Of a stretch of DNA of 41,111 nucleotides, positions 16,371-24,728 are shown piece after piece (the first letter of the stretch is position 1; every line of letters begins with the position of its first letter). This DNA comes from JBAXGW01 sp037139195 (GTDB taxonomy: Bacteria > Bacteroidota > Bacteroidia > Bacteroidales > JAHJDW01). Position numbers and translations under genes: made by a program. A model generated the notes under the pieces. That model saw only the letters and a list, made by a program, of their open reading frames with translations. It was not told the origin of the DNA and searched no databases. The DNA lies in the NCBI GenBank assembly GCA_037139195.1, contig JBAXGW010000038.1, forward strand, positions 1 to 41,111, read 5' to 3'.

Positions 16371-17051
16371 ATGGATGCAGCCTTTGCCGAAACACTATGG
16401 ATTACATTTAAACTTGCGAGTTTAACAACATTAATACTTATATTTATAGGATTGCCATTTGCATATTGGTTAACATATTCTAGAATTAAAATCAAACCAT
16501 TAATAGAAGCTCTTGTAAGCATGCCTATGGTATTACCTCCATCTGTTATTGGATATTATATGTTGATTTTATATAGTCCTCGAAATTGGTTTGGAGGTTG
16601 GTTGGCTAATGTTTTTAATGTTCGACTTGCATTTTCTTTTGAAGGCGTGTTAATTGCCTCTGTAATTTTCAGTCTGCCTTTTATGATTCAACCAATACAC
16701 AATGGATTACGTTCATTGCCTGATAGTTTGCGTGAAGCCTCCTATATTTTAGGAAAATCAAAATTAAAAACATTTTTTAAAGTTCTTTTGCCTAACATTA
16801 AACCTTCAATAATAACTGCAATTGCTCTTACGTTCGCTCACAGTATTGGGGAATTTGGAATTGTTCTAATGGTTGGGGGTAATATGCCAGGAGAAACCCG
16901 TGTTGCATCGATTGCAATATACGATGAAGTTCAATCTCTTAATTTTGCAGCTGCACATCAATATGCTTTAATTCTTTTCGTTGTTTCGCTTATATTATTA
17001 ACCACTATTTATAGTGTAAATAAAAAATATGATTCATGGAAAATGATATAA
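16371..17051 (+). CDS. modB: Molybdate ABC transporter permease
   Basis: A 226-residue inner-membrane permease with about five or six helices. It has the BPD_transp signature region EASYILGKSKLKTFFKVLLPNIKPSI, the EAA loop that contacts ModC, and HSIGEFGIVLMVGGNMPGETR typical of ModB. The gene overlaps modC by 16 bases, so the two are translationally coupled. Confidence 0.95.
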   Translation: MDAAFAETLWITFKLASLTTLILIFIGLPFAYWLTYSRIKIKPLIEALVSMPMVLPPSVIGYYMLILYSPRNWFGGWLANVFNVRLAFSFEGVLIASVIFSLPFMIQPIHNGLRSLPDSLREASYILGKSKLKTFFKVLLPNIKPSIITAIALTFAHSIGEFGIVLMVGGNMPGETRVASIAIYDEVQSLNFAAAHQYALILFVVSLILLTTIYSVNKKYDSWKMI

Positions 17052-17923
17052 TTGAAATAGATATTGAAAAAATGATGTTTACTGCAGATGGCAATGTAAA
17101 CCTGAATATTAAAACAACTATTCAATCTGGTGAATTAGTTGCGTTATTTGGTCCTTCTGGTGCAGGCAAAACAACTATGTTAAGAATGTTAGGAGGTCTT
17201 ACAAAACCAGATAAAGGGCAAATAAAATTTGGAAAAGAAATATGGTTTGACTCGGTAAAAAAAATTAATATACCACCTCAAAATAGAACTGTAAGTTTAA
17301 TGTTTCAAGATTATGCTTTGTTCCCAAATATGAACATTGAACAAAACATTGAATATGCTCAATCTAAGAAGGATAAAAGCAACTTAATAGAATTATTAGA
17401 AATCTTTGATTTATATGAATTAAGAAAACGCAAGCCAATTAGTTTGTCGGGAGGACAAAAACAGCGGGTTGCGTTGGCTAGGGCTTTTGCCCATAAACCT
17501 AAATTATTATTGTTAGATGAACCACTTTCTGCTCTTGATTCAGATATGAGAAAAGTTTTGCAAAAAGAAATTGCGAATGCTCACAAACTGTTGGGTGGCA
17601 CAACTATCATGGTTAGTCATGATTTGAATGAAGTGTTTAAACTGGCAACAAAGGTTTTGTGTATAGAAAATGGACATATTATTCGCAGTGGTACTCCCGA
17701 TTCAATATTTTTAGATACTAGCATTAGCGGAAAGGTTCAGATTACAGGACAAATTGCTTTTATTGATAAACATGAAATTGTAAATATCGTTACAGTAATT
17801 TCTGATAATAATCAAATTACTAAGGTAATAGCATTTGATGATGATATCGAAAATTTGGAGATTGGAGATAGCGTTATGTTGTATACAAAAGCATTCAATC
17901 CAATAATAACAAAACTACGTTAA
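17036..17923 (+). CDS. modC: Molybdate ABC transporter ATPase
   Basis: A 295-residue ATPase: Walker A GPSGAGKTT (about 39-47), Q-loop MFQDYALFPN, signature LSGGQKQR, Walker B LLLLDEPLSALD and switch MVSHD. A C-terminal Mop/TOBE domain begins at about residue 230 (VQITGQIAFIDKHEIVN). It is shorter than E. coli ModC (about 350 residues). It powers molybdate uptake through ModB. It is the last gene of the operon, converging on the TonB receptor gene 40 bases away. Confidence 0.94.
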   Translation: MENDIIEIDIEKMMFTADGNVNLNIKTTIQSGELVALFGPSGAGKTTMLRMLGGLTKPDKGQIKFGKEIWFDSVKKINIPPQNRTVSLMFQDYALFPNMNIEQNIEYAQSKKDKSNLIELLEIFDLYELRKRKPISLSGGQKQRVALARAFAHKPKLLLLDEPLSALDSDMRKVLQKEIANAHKLLGGTTIMVSHDLNEVFKLATKVLCIENGHIIRSGTPDSIFLDTSISGKVQITGQIAFIDKHEIVNIVTVISDNNQITKVIAFDDDIENLEIGDSVMLYTKAFNPIITKLR

Positions 17924-17962
17924 TGTATAATGCTATTTATAAATGCTTTATATGTCAGAAAT

Positions 17963-20287
17963 TTATTCTGTTATTTTTTTTACATCTAAAGGAACTAGCA
18001 CTCCAAAAGTTATATTTCTGCCGATATTATAAATTCCAGAATATTTAAGCCGATTTAAATGGTCGAAATATTTAACGTTTGTAAGATTATTCCCATTTAT
18101 AAATATAGTCAGCAATTGCTTTTTAATTTTCACATCAAAACCAATCGACATATTTACCAAGGAATATGCGTTTGTTTCAGTTTCAAACACATCGAATCTA
18201 TTCTGTTTCCAATGATGCGATATTTCAAGCATTACGAATGCATTTGACAGCATTGCCGATTTTTTACTTTTAATATTCCACCTTATCGAATGTTTTGAAT
18301 TAACAGCAGGAATAAATGGCAGTGGGGCTTTGGTTGAAAGATTTTCACCGTGAACGTAAGCAAAACTGTTTTCAAAATGAATTACAGATAATGGATGAAT
18401 ATCTAATGAAAATTCAAAACCTTTGAGCAAAGAATTTCCTTGAACAAATCGATAAACTGGATAGAAATTATCATCCACAATCCGAGCTTCATTATTCAAG
18501 TTTCTAGAATAAATATAGTTTTCAATAGTATTATAGAACGCACTAAATGTTGTATTTATAAAACTTGTTCCTGCTTCAATTTCTCCATCTATTTGAAGAC
18601 TTGTTTCGGGCTTAAGTTTGTTATCGCCTAATTCATATCTAAAAGTTCCTTCGTGAATTCCATTTGAAGCAAGCTCTGCAATATTAGGTGCACGATAGCC
18701 TCTTCCTACATTAAACTTAAAATTTATTGCCTTCGATAATTGATAAGTTAGTCCAACACCGCCTGTAATTGCAGAAAAACTAGCATCAAAAGCATTGAAG
18801 ACCGTATCACCTTCATTTGCTTTAAGACCTAGTGAGTCCAGACATAATAACTCCCCATTTATCAACCTTACGTCATAGCGAATACCAGCATTAAAAGTTG
18901 TTTGTTTATTTGATTTTTTCAAGTATGCAAAACCGCCTATATCTTGCAAATTATAATTCGGCACTAAAAATTCAACCCCTAAATTTTCATTTGTTTGAGT
19001 CATTCCGGACAGTCCAAAAACTGATTCGTAATTATTTTTCAAAGGCACTTGATATTTCACATCAGAAGTAATTGATTGTAAATGAAAAAACAAGCCGGGT
19101 GATTTTTCGTTTTCAGAAAACTCTTTTCTATCATTTGTTTGATAACCAACACTTAACTTCAATTGATTTTTGTTCAATATGATATTAGAAACGGAACTTA
19201 TTTTTGTATGCTGAACATTTTGAAAAGGTAAATCCAACTTTCTGCCTTTTAATACTTTGTCAGACACAATATCCCCTTCTGCATTCACAAATTTATTCGA
19301 TGCGGAATCTCGCTCTCCTTCAATAGCACCTAAAAACGCATTATACTTACTAATATGCAAATGCGAATAGCCCCATTTTTTATTTAAGCCAAACATTGCA
19401 TTATAGTTAGTTTCATTAAATCCTGAATTATAAATGTACTCGCTAGGCGTTCTATATGAAGCAGAATTTTTATACGTTCCTCTCATTCTCCAAATCAATC
19501 CTTTATGATTGCCTTCAAACATAAGACTGTTTGCTGAGAGTCCATTATTGGTTGAGAAATTAGAGTTAAATTCTCCATGAATTTTACCAATATTTGCTGG
19601 AATAGGTTCTAAAATATTTATAACTCCACCCATTGCATCAGAACCATAAAATAAGCTCGCAGGACCTTTTAAAATTTCAATTCTATCGGCAGAAAACTGG
19701 TCAATTTCAATTCCATGTTCATCGCCCCATTGATTGCCTTCTTGTCTAACGCCTTCATTAAGCGTAATGACATGGTTGTAGCTCAATCCACGAATTACAG
19801 GCTTAGAAACACCACTTCCTGAAGTTATTTCAGAAATACCTGGAATAGATGCTAATTTGCCTATTATGTTTGTACCACCAATTTTTGCTAGTTCATTTTT
19901 ATCAATGGAAACAATAGATACGCTTGTTCTAGAATTATCGCTGGAGATAGCACTACCTGTAATTACAATTTCTTGAGCTTCAATAGTAGAAAACTCCATA
20001 AAGAAATCTTTAGAAAAATCAGTAGTTATTTCTAACTGTTCTGTTATTGTTGAATATCCTAGAAATTTAATTTGAACTAAGAAATTTCCTTTGGGCAAAT
20101 TACTAATTTTAAATTCGCCATTTTTGTCTGATACTGAACCTGTTTTAAGGTCGGGAATATAAACTGTTGCTCCAATTATAGTATCTCCATTCGCTTTGTC
20201 AAATACTTTACCCTTGAAAGTTATTTGAGAAAAAGCAGAAGTACTCAATAATAGAAACAACATATTGTGTACTAATATGTTTTTCAT
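17963..20287 (-). CDS. TonB-dependent receptor with CarboxypepD_reg domain
   Basis: A 774-residue outer-membrane receptor. Signal peptide about 1-21; a CarboxypepD_reg-like beta-sandwich about 22-108 (TFKGKVFDKANGDTIIGATVYIPDL); a plug about 120-230 with PVIRGLSYNHVITLNEGVRQEG and RIEILKGPASLFYGSDAMGGVINI; then a barrel to the C-terminus. The plug contains QWGDEHG, which I associate with metal-type receptors of this phylum. Transport would be energised by TonB-ExbBD. It is preceded by a small His-rich protein on the same strand and converges on modC. Substrate is not proven. Confidence 0.9.
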   Translation of the reverse strand: MKNILVHNMLFLLLSTSAFSQITFKGKVFDKANGDTIIGATVYIPDLKTGSVSDKNGEFKISNLPKGNFLVQIKFLGYSTITEQLEITTDFSKDFFMEFSTIEAQEIVITGSAISSDNSRTSVSIVSIDKNELAKIGGTNIIGKLASIPGISEITSGSGVSKPVIRGLSYNHVITLNEGVRQEGNQWGDEHGIEIDQFSADRIEILKGPASLFYGSDAMGGVINILEPIPANIGKIHGEFNSNFSTNNGLSANSLMFEGNHKGLIWRMRGTYKNSASYRTPSEYIYNSGFNETNYNAMFGLNKKWGYSHLHISKYNAFLGAIEGERDSASNKFVNAEGDIVSDKVLKGRKLDLPFQNVQHTKISSVSNIILNKNQLKLSVGYQTNDRKEFSENEKSPGLFFHLQSITSDVKYQVPLKNNYESVFGLSGMTQTNENLGVEFLVPNYNLQDIGGFAYLKKSNKQTTFNAGIRYDVRLINGELLCLDSLGLKANEGDTVFNAFDASFSAITGGVGLTYQLSKAINFKFNVGRGYRAPNIAELASNGIHEGTFRYELGDNKLKPETSLQIDGEIEAGTSFINTTFSAFYNTIENYIYSRNLNNEARIVDDNFYPVYRFVQGNSLLKGFEFSLDIHPLSVIHFENSFAYVHGENLSTKAPLPFIPAVNSKHSIRWNIKSKKSAMLSNAFVMLEISHHWKQNRFDVFETETNAYSLVNMSIGFDVKIKKQLLTIFINGNNLTNVKYFDHLNRLKYSGIYNIGRNITFGVLVPLDVKKITE

Positions 20288-20373
20288 TTTATTACGTATT
20301 GAAATTGATAGAAAAATTAATATGGATTACAAGCATAAGTTATTTAGGAAAATAATTAATGCTTGAATTAGAA

Positions 20374-20694
20374 CTATGAATTCACAATTTCAACAGGCGG
20401 TGCTCGTAATAAAAAGGAATATTCTAGGTGATTATAAAATAATTGAGGATGAAAATTTGATGAGTAATTGTAATCTTGGGTTTCAGGCTTAAATAAGAAA
20501 ATAGGTGAATTTGACGAAAAAATAGAAAACTCGAAGTTACAAACAAAGCACTTTTCATGGGTTAACTTTATGCGAGAATCTTTATTGTCAGTATATCGTT
20601 CGTGTTCATGATGATGCTCGAGCTTAACAAAACTAGGCAATAGGAAAACAATCAATAAAAATATTGAAATTATATTAATTGTTTTTCTTTTCAT
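20374..20694 (-). CDS. Small His/Cys-containing exported protein upstream of a TonB receptor
   Basis: About 106 residues from ATG at 20694. One N-terminal hydrophobic segment (INIISIFLLIVFLLPSFV) is followed by KLEHHHEHE, a CFVC pair, and the C-terminal ending LLRAPPVE. Similar short proteins with HHxH, CxxC and an RAPP end are common beside metal-related TonB receptors in Bacteroidota, so a metal-binding or sensing role at the membrane is plausible. The longer frame from TTG at 20727 is rejected because that codon is in the promoter box. Confidence 0.6.
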   Translation of the reverse strand: MKRKTINIISIFLLIVFLLPSFVKLEHHHEHERYTDNKDSRIKLTHEKCFVCNFEFSIFSSNSPIFLFKPETQDYNYSSNFHPQLFYNHLEYSFLLRAPPVEIVNS

Positions 20695-20724
20695 GAATAG
20701 AACTTTTCTTGCTTTTTGTAAAAT

Positions 20725-20732
20725 CAAATATA
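20725..20732 (-). promoter_or_regulatory. -7 box of the His-rich protein and TonB receptor genes
   Basis: On the minus strand TATATTTG fits TAnnTTTG; expected start near 20718, with a leader of about 24 bases before ATG 20694. Confidence 0.55.
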
Positions 20733-20807
20733 ATCAATATTTATTTGATATTTTTAATTTATAGGAATGATTGTAATGTATTTTGGTGCTTTTTACTTTG
20801 ATAAAAA

Positions 20808-20842
20808 TACCCCAAAAGTTTTTCAATATAACTTTTGGGGTA
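20808..20842 (-). terminator. Intrinsic terminator of the DUF134-to-NifX-like operon
   Basis: A perfect 13-bp stem, TACCCCAAAAGTT (20808-20820) with AACTTTTGGGGTA (20830-20842), and a nine-base loop. On the minus strand it is followed by ATTTTTAT. It starts about 24 bases after the last gene of the operon. Confidence 0.8.
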
Positions 20843-20865
20843 CTATTCAAAAAAGATTTTTTTAA

Positions 20866-21252
20866 TTAGTGATTACAAACATGTCCACCTTCTTCTGAAC
20901 TATGATTTTCATGCTGTTGGCAACTCGAACCACTATCCGAAATTTGACCACTTACATAAAGTTTAACTATTTCTGTTGGATTTCCTGAACAACCACGAAC
21001 AACTTCTATTCCCGAATTGTTGAGAACATTTATTGCTCCCCCGCCAATGCCACCTGCAAGCATAACTGTTACGCCTTCATCAGCTAAAACACTGGCAATA
21101 TTCGATTTACAACCACAACCTTGAGGCGATTGCATGGTTTGTACATCTGCGATTTCGTTGTTTTCTGAAATAGTATAAATTGCATAAAATTCGCAATGAC
21201 CGAAGTGGTCGTCAATTTTATCTATACTTGATACTGGAACTGCTATTTTCAT
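20866..21252 (-). CDS. NifX/NafY-family (orange-protein-like) metal-cluster protein
   Basis: A 128-residue protein of the dinitrogenase iron-molybdenum cofactor-binding fold: MKIAVPVSSIDKIDDHFGHC, GCGCKSNIASVLADEGVTVMLAGGIGGG and GIEVVRGCSG. Relatives include NifX, the C-terminus of NifB and the Desulfovibrio orange protein, which holds a Mo-Cu-S cluster. Beyond the fold (about residue 105) is a tail with two Cys and four His that looks metal-binding. No nitrogenase genes are present. It is the last gene of a nine-gene operon, next to a terminator. Confidence 0.85.
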   Translation of the reverse strand: MKIAVPVSSIDKIDDHFGHCEFYAIYTISENNEIADVQTMQSPQGCGCKSNIASVLADEGVTVMLAGGIGGGAINVLNNSGIEVVRGCSGNPTEIVKLYVSGQISDSGSSCQQHENHSSEEGGHVCNH

Positions 21253-21264
21253 ATTGTGTTTAAA

Positions 21265-21759
21265 TTATTTATTATTAATTGAAAATCTGTTATCAGACTT
21301 TTTTGATTCAAAATCTTGTATTTTATTTGTAAGCCATCCTAATTGAATATTTTCAACATTATCAATCATTGGTAAACAAGGCTTTATATCAAGCAAAGGT
21401 GTTTGGTCAAGCATATCGATGTTTTCAACAGTTAGAAAATTATTATTTATTTCTATCAATTTCACAACTGTCATTCCAATCGGATTTGGACGAACAGGTG
21501 CTCGAGTAGCAAAAATTCCTCGTTCCATATTATCCATAAAAGGTTTCACCAATAATGACGATTGCTCCACCAAATGCAAATGATAAATCAGTATAAGATG
21601 CGAAAAACCATTCAAATCTTTCAATCCGAGTTCAAATTCGGGGGAAATTTCAATTCTGCCAACAACTCCCTTTGCTCCAATATTTTGAATTGGTATGTTT
21701 TCAAGGGTTTTAAAAGGCGAATGAATTATTCCGATTGGTTTATAAGCTACATTTTGCAT
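21265..21759 (-). CDS. TrmO/TsaA-family SAM-dependent methyltransferase
   Basis: A 164-residue TsaA-domain protein. Signature segments are PIGIIHSPF, GLKDLNGFSHLILIYHLH, RAPVRPNPIGMTVVKL and LDQTPLLDIKPCLP. E. coli TrmO methylates t6A37 of threonine tRNA using SAM; this copy lacks the C-terminal extension of that enzyme. Stand-alone short members are often found in metal or sulfur gene clusters, and the substrate here may differ. It begins directly after the PLP lyase gene and is cotranscribed. Confidence 0.85.
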   Translation of the reverse strand: MQNVAYKPIGIIHSPFKTLENIPIQNIGAKGVVGRIEISPEFELGLKDLNGFSHLILIYHLHLVEQSSLLVKPFMDNMERGIFATRAPVRPNPIGMTVVKLIEINNNFLTVENIDMLDQTPLLDIKPCLPMIDNVENIQLGWLTNKIQDFESKKSDNRFSINNK

Positions 21760-22941
21760 TTATACTTTTTCTAATCCTTGTTTTAAATCATCAATAATAT
21801 CATTAACATCTTCTATACCCACCGCAAAGCGAATTAACTCATCTGTAATACCTGCTTTTAGTTTATCTTCTTTCGATACTTTTGCATGCGTCATAGAAGC
21901 TGGATGTTGAATTAATGTTTCTACTCCTCCTAGCGAAACTGCTAAAAGTGCCAGATGAACATTATTCATTAATGTTTTAGCTCCTTCAAATCCTGATTTC
22001 AAACCGAAACTAATCATAGAACCATCGCCTTGCATTTGCTTTCTTCCTAACTCATATTGAGGATGCGACTTCAAGCCAGGGTATCTTACCCAAGCAACTT
22101 TTGGATGATTTTCTAAAAATTCAGCAACTTTCATAGAGTTTTCTTGAGCTCTATCAATGCGAATAGATAAAGTTTTTACTCCACGAAGCACCATATAAGC
22201 CTGATGTGGATCCATATTGCAACCTAAATTTATCATCATAGTTCGCAATTGTTTGTCGAGTTCAGCTGTTTTTGAAATGATAACTCCAGCAACAATATCA
22301 GCATGTCCGTTGATAAATTTTGTCATTGAATGAAAAACTACATCAGCACCAAAATCTAACGGTTTTTGCAAATAAGGACTGCAAAATGTATTATCAACAA
22401 CCAAAAGAATTCCATGTTGATGAGCAATTTCTGCACAAGCCTTTAAATCTGTAATATCCATTGTAGGGTTGGCAGGAGTTTCGATATACAACATTTTAGT
22501 GTTAGGTCGAATTGCTTCTTTAATGGCATTAATATCTGTTGTGTTGATATAAGTAGATTCAAAACCAAATCTAACACATTGTTTTTCCATTAAGCCTCTA
22601 GCTGGTCCATAAACAGCATCCGTACTGATGATATGGTCGCCACTACTTAAAAGAGCTAAATATATTGTTGAAACCGCTGCCATTCCAGAACTTACTGCGA
22701 TAGCACCAAATCCATTTTCCAAAGAAGCTATTTGTTTTTCTAAAGCATTAATAGTCGGATTTCCAATGCGAGTGTATATAAATCCATCACTTTCACCTGC
22801 GAAACATTTTGCTCCTTCTTCTGCTGATTTAAAAGCAAATGTAGATGTTTGATAAATTGGAGTTGTTGCAGCACCATATTGGTCGTGCATTTCGCCTCCG
22901 TGTATTAATTTGGTGTTGAAACCTGATTTTTCTGTGTTCAT
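21760..22941 (-). CDS. PLP-dependent C-S lyase (methionine gamma-lyase / cystathionine gamma family)
   Basis: A 393-residue Cys/Met-metabolism PLP enzyme. Seen: phosphate-cup YTRIGNP (Tyr56, Arg58), SSGMAA (85-90), stacking Tyr111 in AVYGPARG, DNTF (183-186) and the Schiff-base Lys208 in SMTKF. It could release methanethiol or H2S from methionine or cysteine, or act in transsulfuration. The Cys typical of classical methionine gamma-lyases after this Tyr (YGC) is Pro113 here, so activity is uncertain. Lying inside a copper/thiol operon, sulfide or thiol supply is the likely job. Confidence 0.85.
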   Translation of the reverse strand: MNTEKSGFNTKLIHGGEMHDQYGAATTPIYQTSTFAFKSAEEGAKCFAGESDGFIYTRIGNPTINALEKQIASLENGFGAIAVSSGMAAVSTIYLALLSSGDHIISTDAVYGPARGLMEKQCVRFGFESTYINTTDINAIKEAIRPNTKMLYIETPANPTMDITDLKACAEIAHQHGILLVVDNTFCSPYLQKPLDFGADVVFHSMTKFINGHADIVAGVIISKTAELDKQLRTMMINLGCNMDPHQAYMVLRGVKTLSIRIDRAQENSMKVAEFLENHPKVAWVRYPGLKSHPQYELGRKQMQGDGSMISFGLKSGFEGAKTLMNNVHLALLAVSLGGVETLIQHPASMTHAKVSKEDKLKAGITDELIRFAVGIEDVNDIIDDLKQGLEKV

Positions 22942-22948
22942 TTTTTTG

Positions 22949-23338
22949 TTATTTAAGAGATGTTATTATTTCAAACTTGGGTGGATTGGCAATGGTTTTC
23001 TTTACTTTGCATAATTCAGCAGCATTTATTACTGCTGCTTTATATTTTTCAGGGAAATCTGCTGGAAGTTGGATGTCTAATTTGATATCAGTTGGCAATC
23101 CTGTTTCTTTATTATATTGAGCAGATTGAATGATTTTTATTCCATCCGTAGAAATTTGTCTGTTATCACAAAATCCTTTGATAAAAATACCTGCACAAGT
23201 TCCAATTGAAGCCAAAAAAAGTTCAAATGGTGATACTGCTGAATTTTCTCCACCTGCATTAACAGGTTGGTCTGTTCTTACTGAATGACCATTAATGTGT
23301 GCGGTTATTACTTTTCCGCCGTCGAATGTTATTTCCAT
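22949..23338 (-). CDS. OsmC-family protein
   Basis: A 129-residue OsmC/YhfA-type protein. The peroxidatic Cys lies in LASIGTCAGIFIKGFC (about residue 53) and the resolving Cys in AAELCKVKKT (about 110); the N-terminal GGENSAVSPFELFLAS is a family signature. OsmC proteins reduce organic hydroperoxides with thiols; YhfA-like members have less defined roles, some in persulfide or thiol detoxification. It lies between DUF1847 and the C-S lyase with gaps of 17 and 7 bases. Confidence 0.88.
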   Translation of the reverse strand: MEITFDGGKVITAHINGHSVRTDQPVNAGGENSAVSPFELFLASIGTCAGIFIKGFCDNRQISTDGIKIIQSAQYNKETGLPTDIKLDIQLPADFPEKYKAAVINAAELCKVKKTIANPPKFEIITSLK

Positions 23339-23355
23339 AATGTTTGAATTTTAAT

Positions 23356-23910
23356 TTATTTTTCTAAAAATTTAAGTGGGTTATGATTGAAAACTCGGTC
23401 TTTTACAACCAAGGTTGTTGAATCCATTGTAAGATTTCTTGTTAGCAAGATATCATGACCTAAACAAATCCCCATAACAATTGTTAAATCTACATCTTCT
23501 GTATTTAATTGCTCAGCTTGCCCTAGTGGATTGCACGAAACTTTATGTATGCAACTTTTAGCATTTACTTCGCTTTGTTGTAGACCTCCAACACTGCATG
23601 AGATTCCAATTATATTAAGTCCTAATTCGGCAAAAATAGCTTGCAAATTTTTTGCATCTCGCTCCATTCCATAGCAATAAGCCAATCCTATCTTTTTATA
23701 GTTCATTAATTTGGCAAATTCTACAATTTCAGCAATCCTTGAAAGTGTACCTGCCCTTCCATTATCAACTAACTGTGCTGCTGATTCTATAACACTCTTA
23801 TTCTCATTTATTTGATACATCTGACGAATATATTCCTTATTAAAAATCACATCACTACAGGAACCTTGCTCTTTTCGGCAAATCTTATTTTCACAATTTA
23901 AACAATCCAT
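23356..23910 (-). CDS. DUF1847 cysteine-rich protein
   Basis: A 184-residue protein I assign to DUF1847. The N-terminus has four Cys at 3, 6, 11 and 18 (CLNCENKIC...C), a likely zinc or iron-sulfur site. A Rossmann-like core carries further Cys in LAYCYGMERDA, GISCSVGG, CIHKVSCNPLGQA and GICLGHD. Function is unknown; the many Cys and the operon partners (OsmC, MbnP, NifX-like) point to metal or sulfur chemistry. Confidence 0.78.
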   Translation of the reverse strand: MDCLNCENKICRKEQGSCSDVIFNKEYIRQMYQINENKSVIESAAQLVDNGRAGTLSRIAEIVEFAKLMNYKKIGLAYCYGMERDAKNLQAIFAELGLNIIGISCSVGGLQQSEVNAKSCIHKVSCNPLGQAEQLNTEDVDLTIVMGICLGHDILLTRNLTMDSTTLVVKDRVFNHNPLKFLEK

Positions 23911-23916
23911 AATTTT

Positions 23917-24723
23917 CTATTTAATAATGTTCACACTAAAAACATCGACCCCATTTTCTTTAACCATTTGCATCGCTGCTTGGTTTTGCATAATTGCACC
24001 TCCCCAATAATCGTGATTATAAACATAAGGTGTTTTAAACCAGCTTTCTATATTCATTATTATTTCAATTTCCTGAGTTTTATTCTTGGTAATTTCAAAT
24101 GCAGAATTTGGCAATTTTACATTAAAATAATTTGGAACAAAGGCATAAATTGAATCCGTATTGCTCATCGCATTGCTTTGGTATAGTTGTCCAATTCCTA
24201 AATGAAATGCAAAAGATTGTTTCACAGACAAGGTATCAATCCATTTCCCATTAATCATCATATAATGATAGCCACCTCCAAGTACGTTTGGCCACATCAT
24301 ATTTACTTCGGGGGCATTTACAAACATAAAAGATTGATTCTTTTGCGTATTTATTCCAAATGTGAATGAAATAGAATCGTAAGTTCCAGTAGGTATGCTA
24401 TCAAAAACATTCCAAGTAAGCGTTGATGGAATGTTAACATCCACATAATTAATATCTTTCCAATCATCTATCAATTGGGTTGTTCCATCGTTTTTATGCA
24501 AAGTAACATCCGAAATAAAATACATAAGTTCATTTATTTCATAGTGATTTCCTGCTTCATTAACATATATCATCGAGTCTTTTTGCAGAGAAATTCCTTC
24601 AATTTTATGACTAAATCTGAAAACAATTTTCCCTGAATCTTTAATATTAATTTCTGGCACTTCTTTTTTACAAGAAACACCAATAATTACAAATACAAAT
24701 AAAATAACTTTATATATCTTCAT
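23917..24723 (-). CDS. MbnP-like copper-associated lipoprotein
   Basis: A 268-residue protein with a signal and lipobox-like end (VIIGVSC, Cys about 18), so likely a periplasmic-facing or surface lipoprotein. The core YEINELMYFISDVTLHKNDG, the TGTYDSISFTFGIN repeat and GGGYHYMMINGKW are features of the MbnP family, linked to copper uptake in methanotrophs. The C-terminal half has several Met (MQNQAAMQMV). Its usual di-heme partner MbnH is not encoded here. It follows the copper-type TonB receptor by five bases. Confidence 0.8.
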   Translation of the reverse strand: MKIYKVILFVFVIIGVSCKKEVPEINIKDSGKIVFRFSHKIEGISLQKDSMIYVNEAGNHYEINELMYFISDVTLHKNDGTTQLIDDWKDINYVDVNIPSTLTWNVFDSIPTGTYDSISFTFGINTQKNQSFMFVNAPEVNMMWPNVLGGGYHYMMINGKWIDTLSVKQSFAFHLGIGQLYQSNAMSNTDSIYAFVPNYFNVKLPNSAFEITKNKTQEIEIIMNIESWFKTPYVYNHDYWGGAIMQNQAAMQMVKENGVDVFSVNIIK

Positions 24724-24728
24724 AATTA

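Noticed and set aside
17924..17962. Terminator between modC and the TonB receptor gene
   Set aside because: Only a short AT palindrome (ATTTATAAAT) is present, without a G+C stem, so I do not call it.
20866..21252. Evidence for a nitrogen-fixation cluster from the NifX-like gene and modABC
   Set aside because: No nifH, nifD, nifK, nifE, nifN or nifB is present, and NifX-fold proteins with DUF134 partners are common in non-fixing anaerobes.
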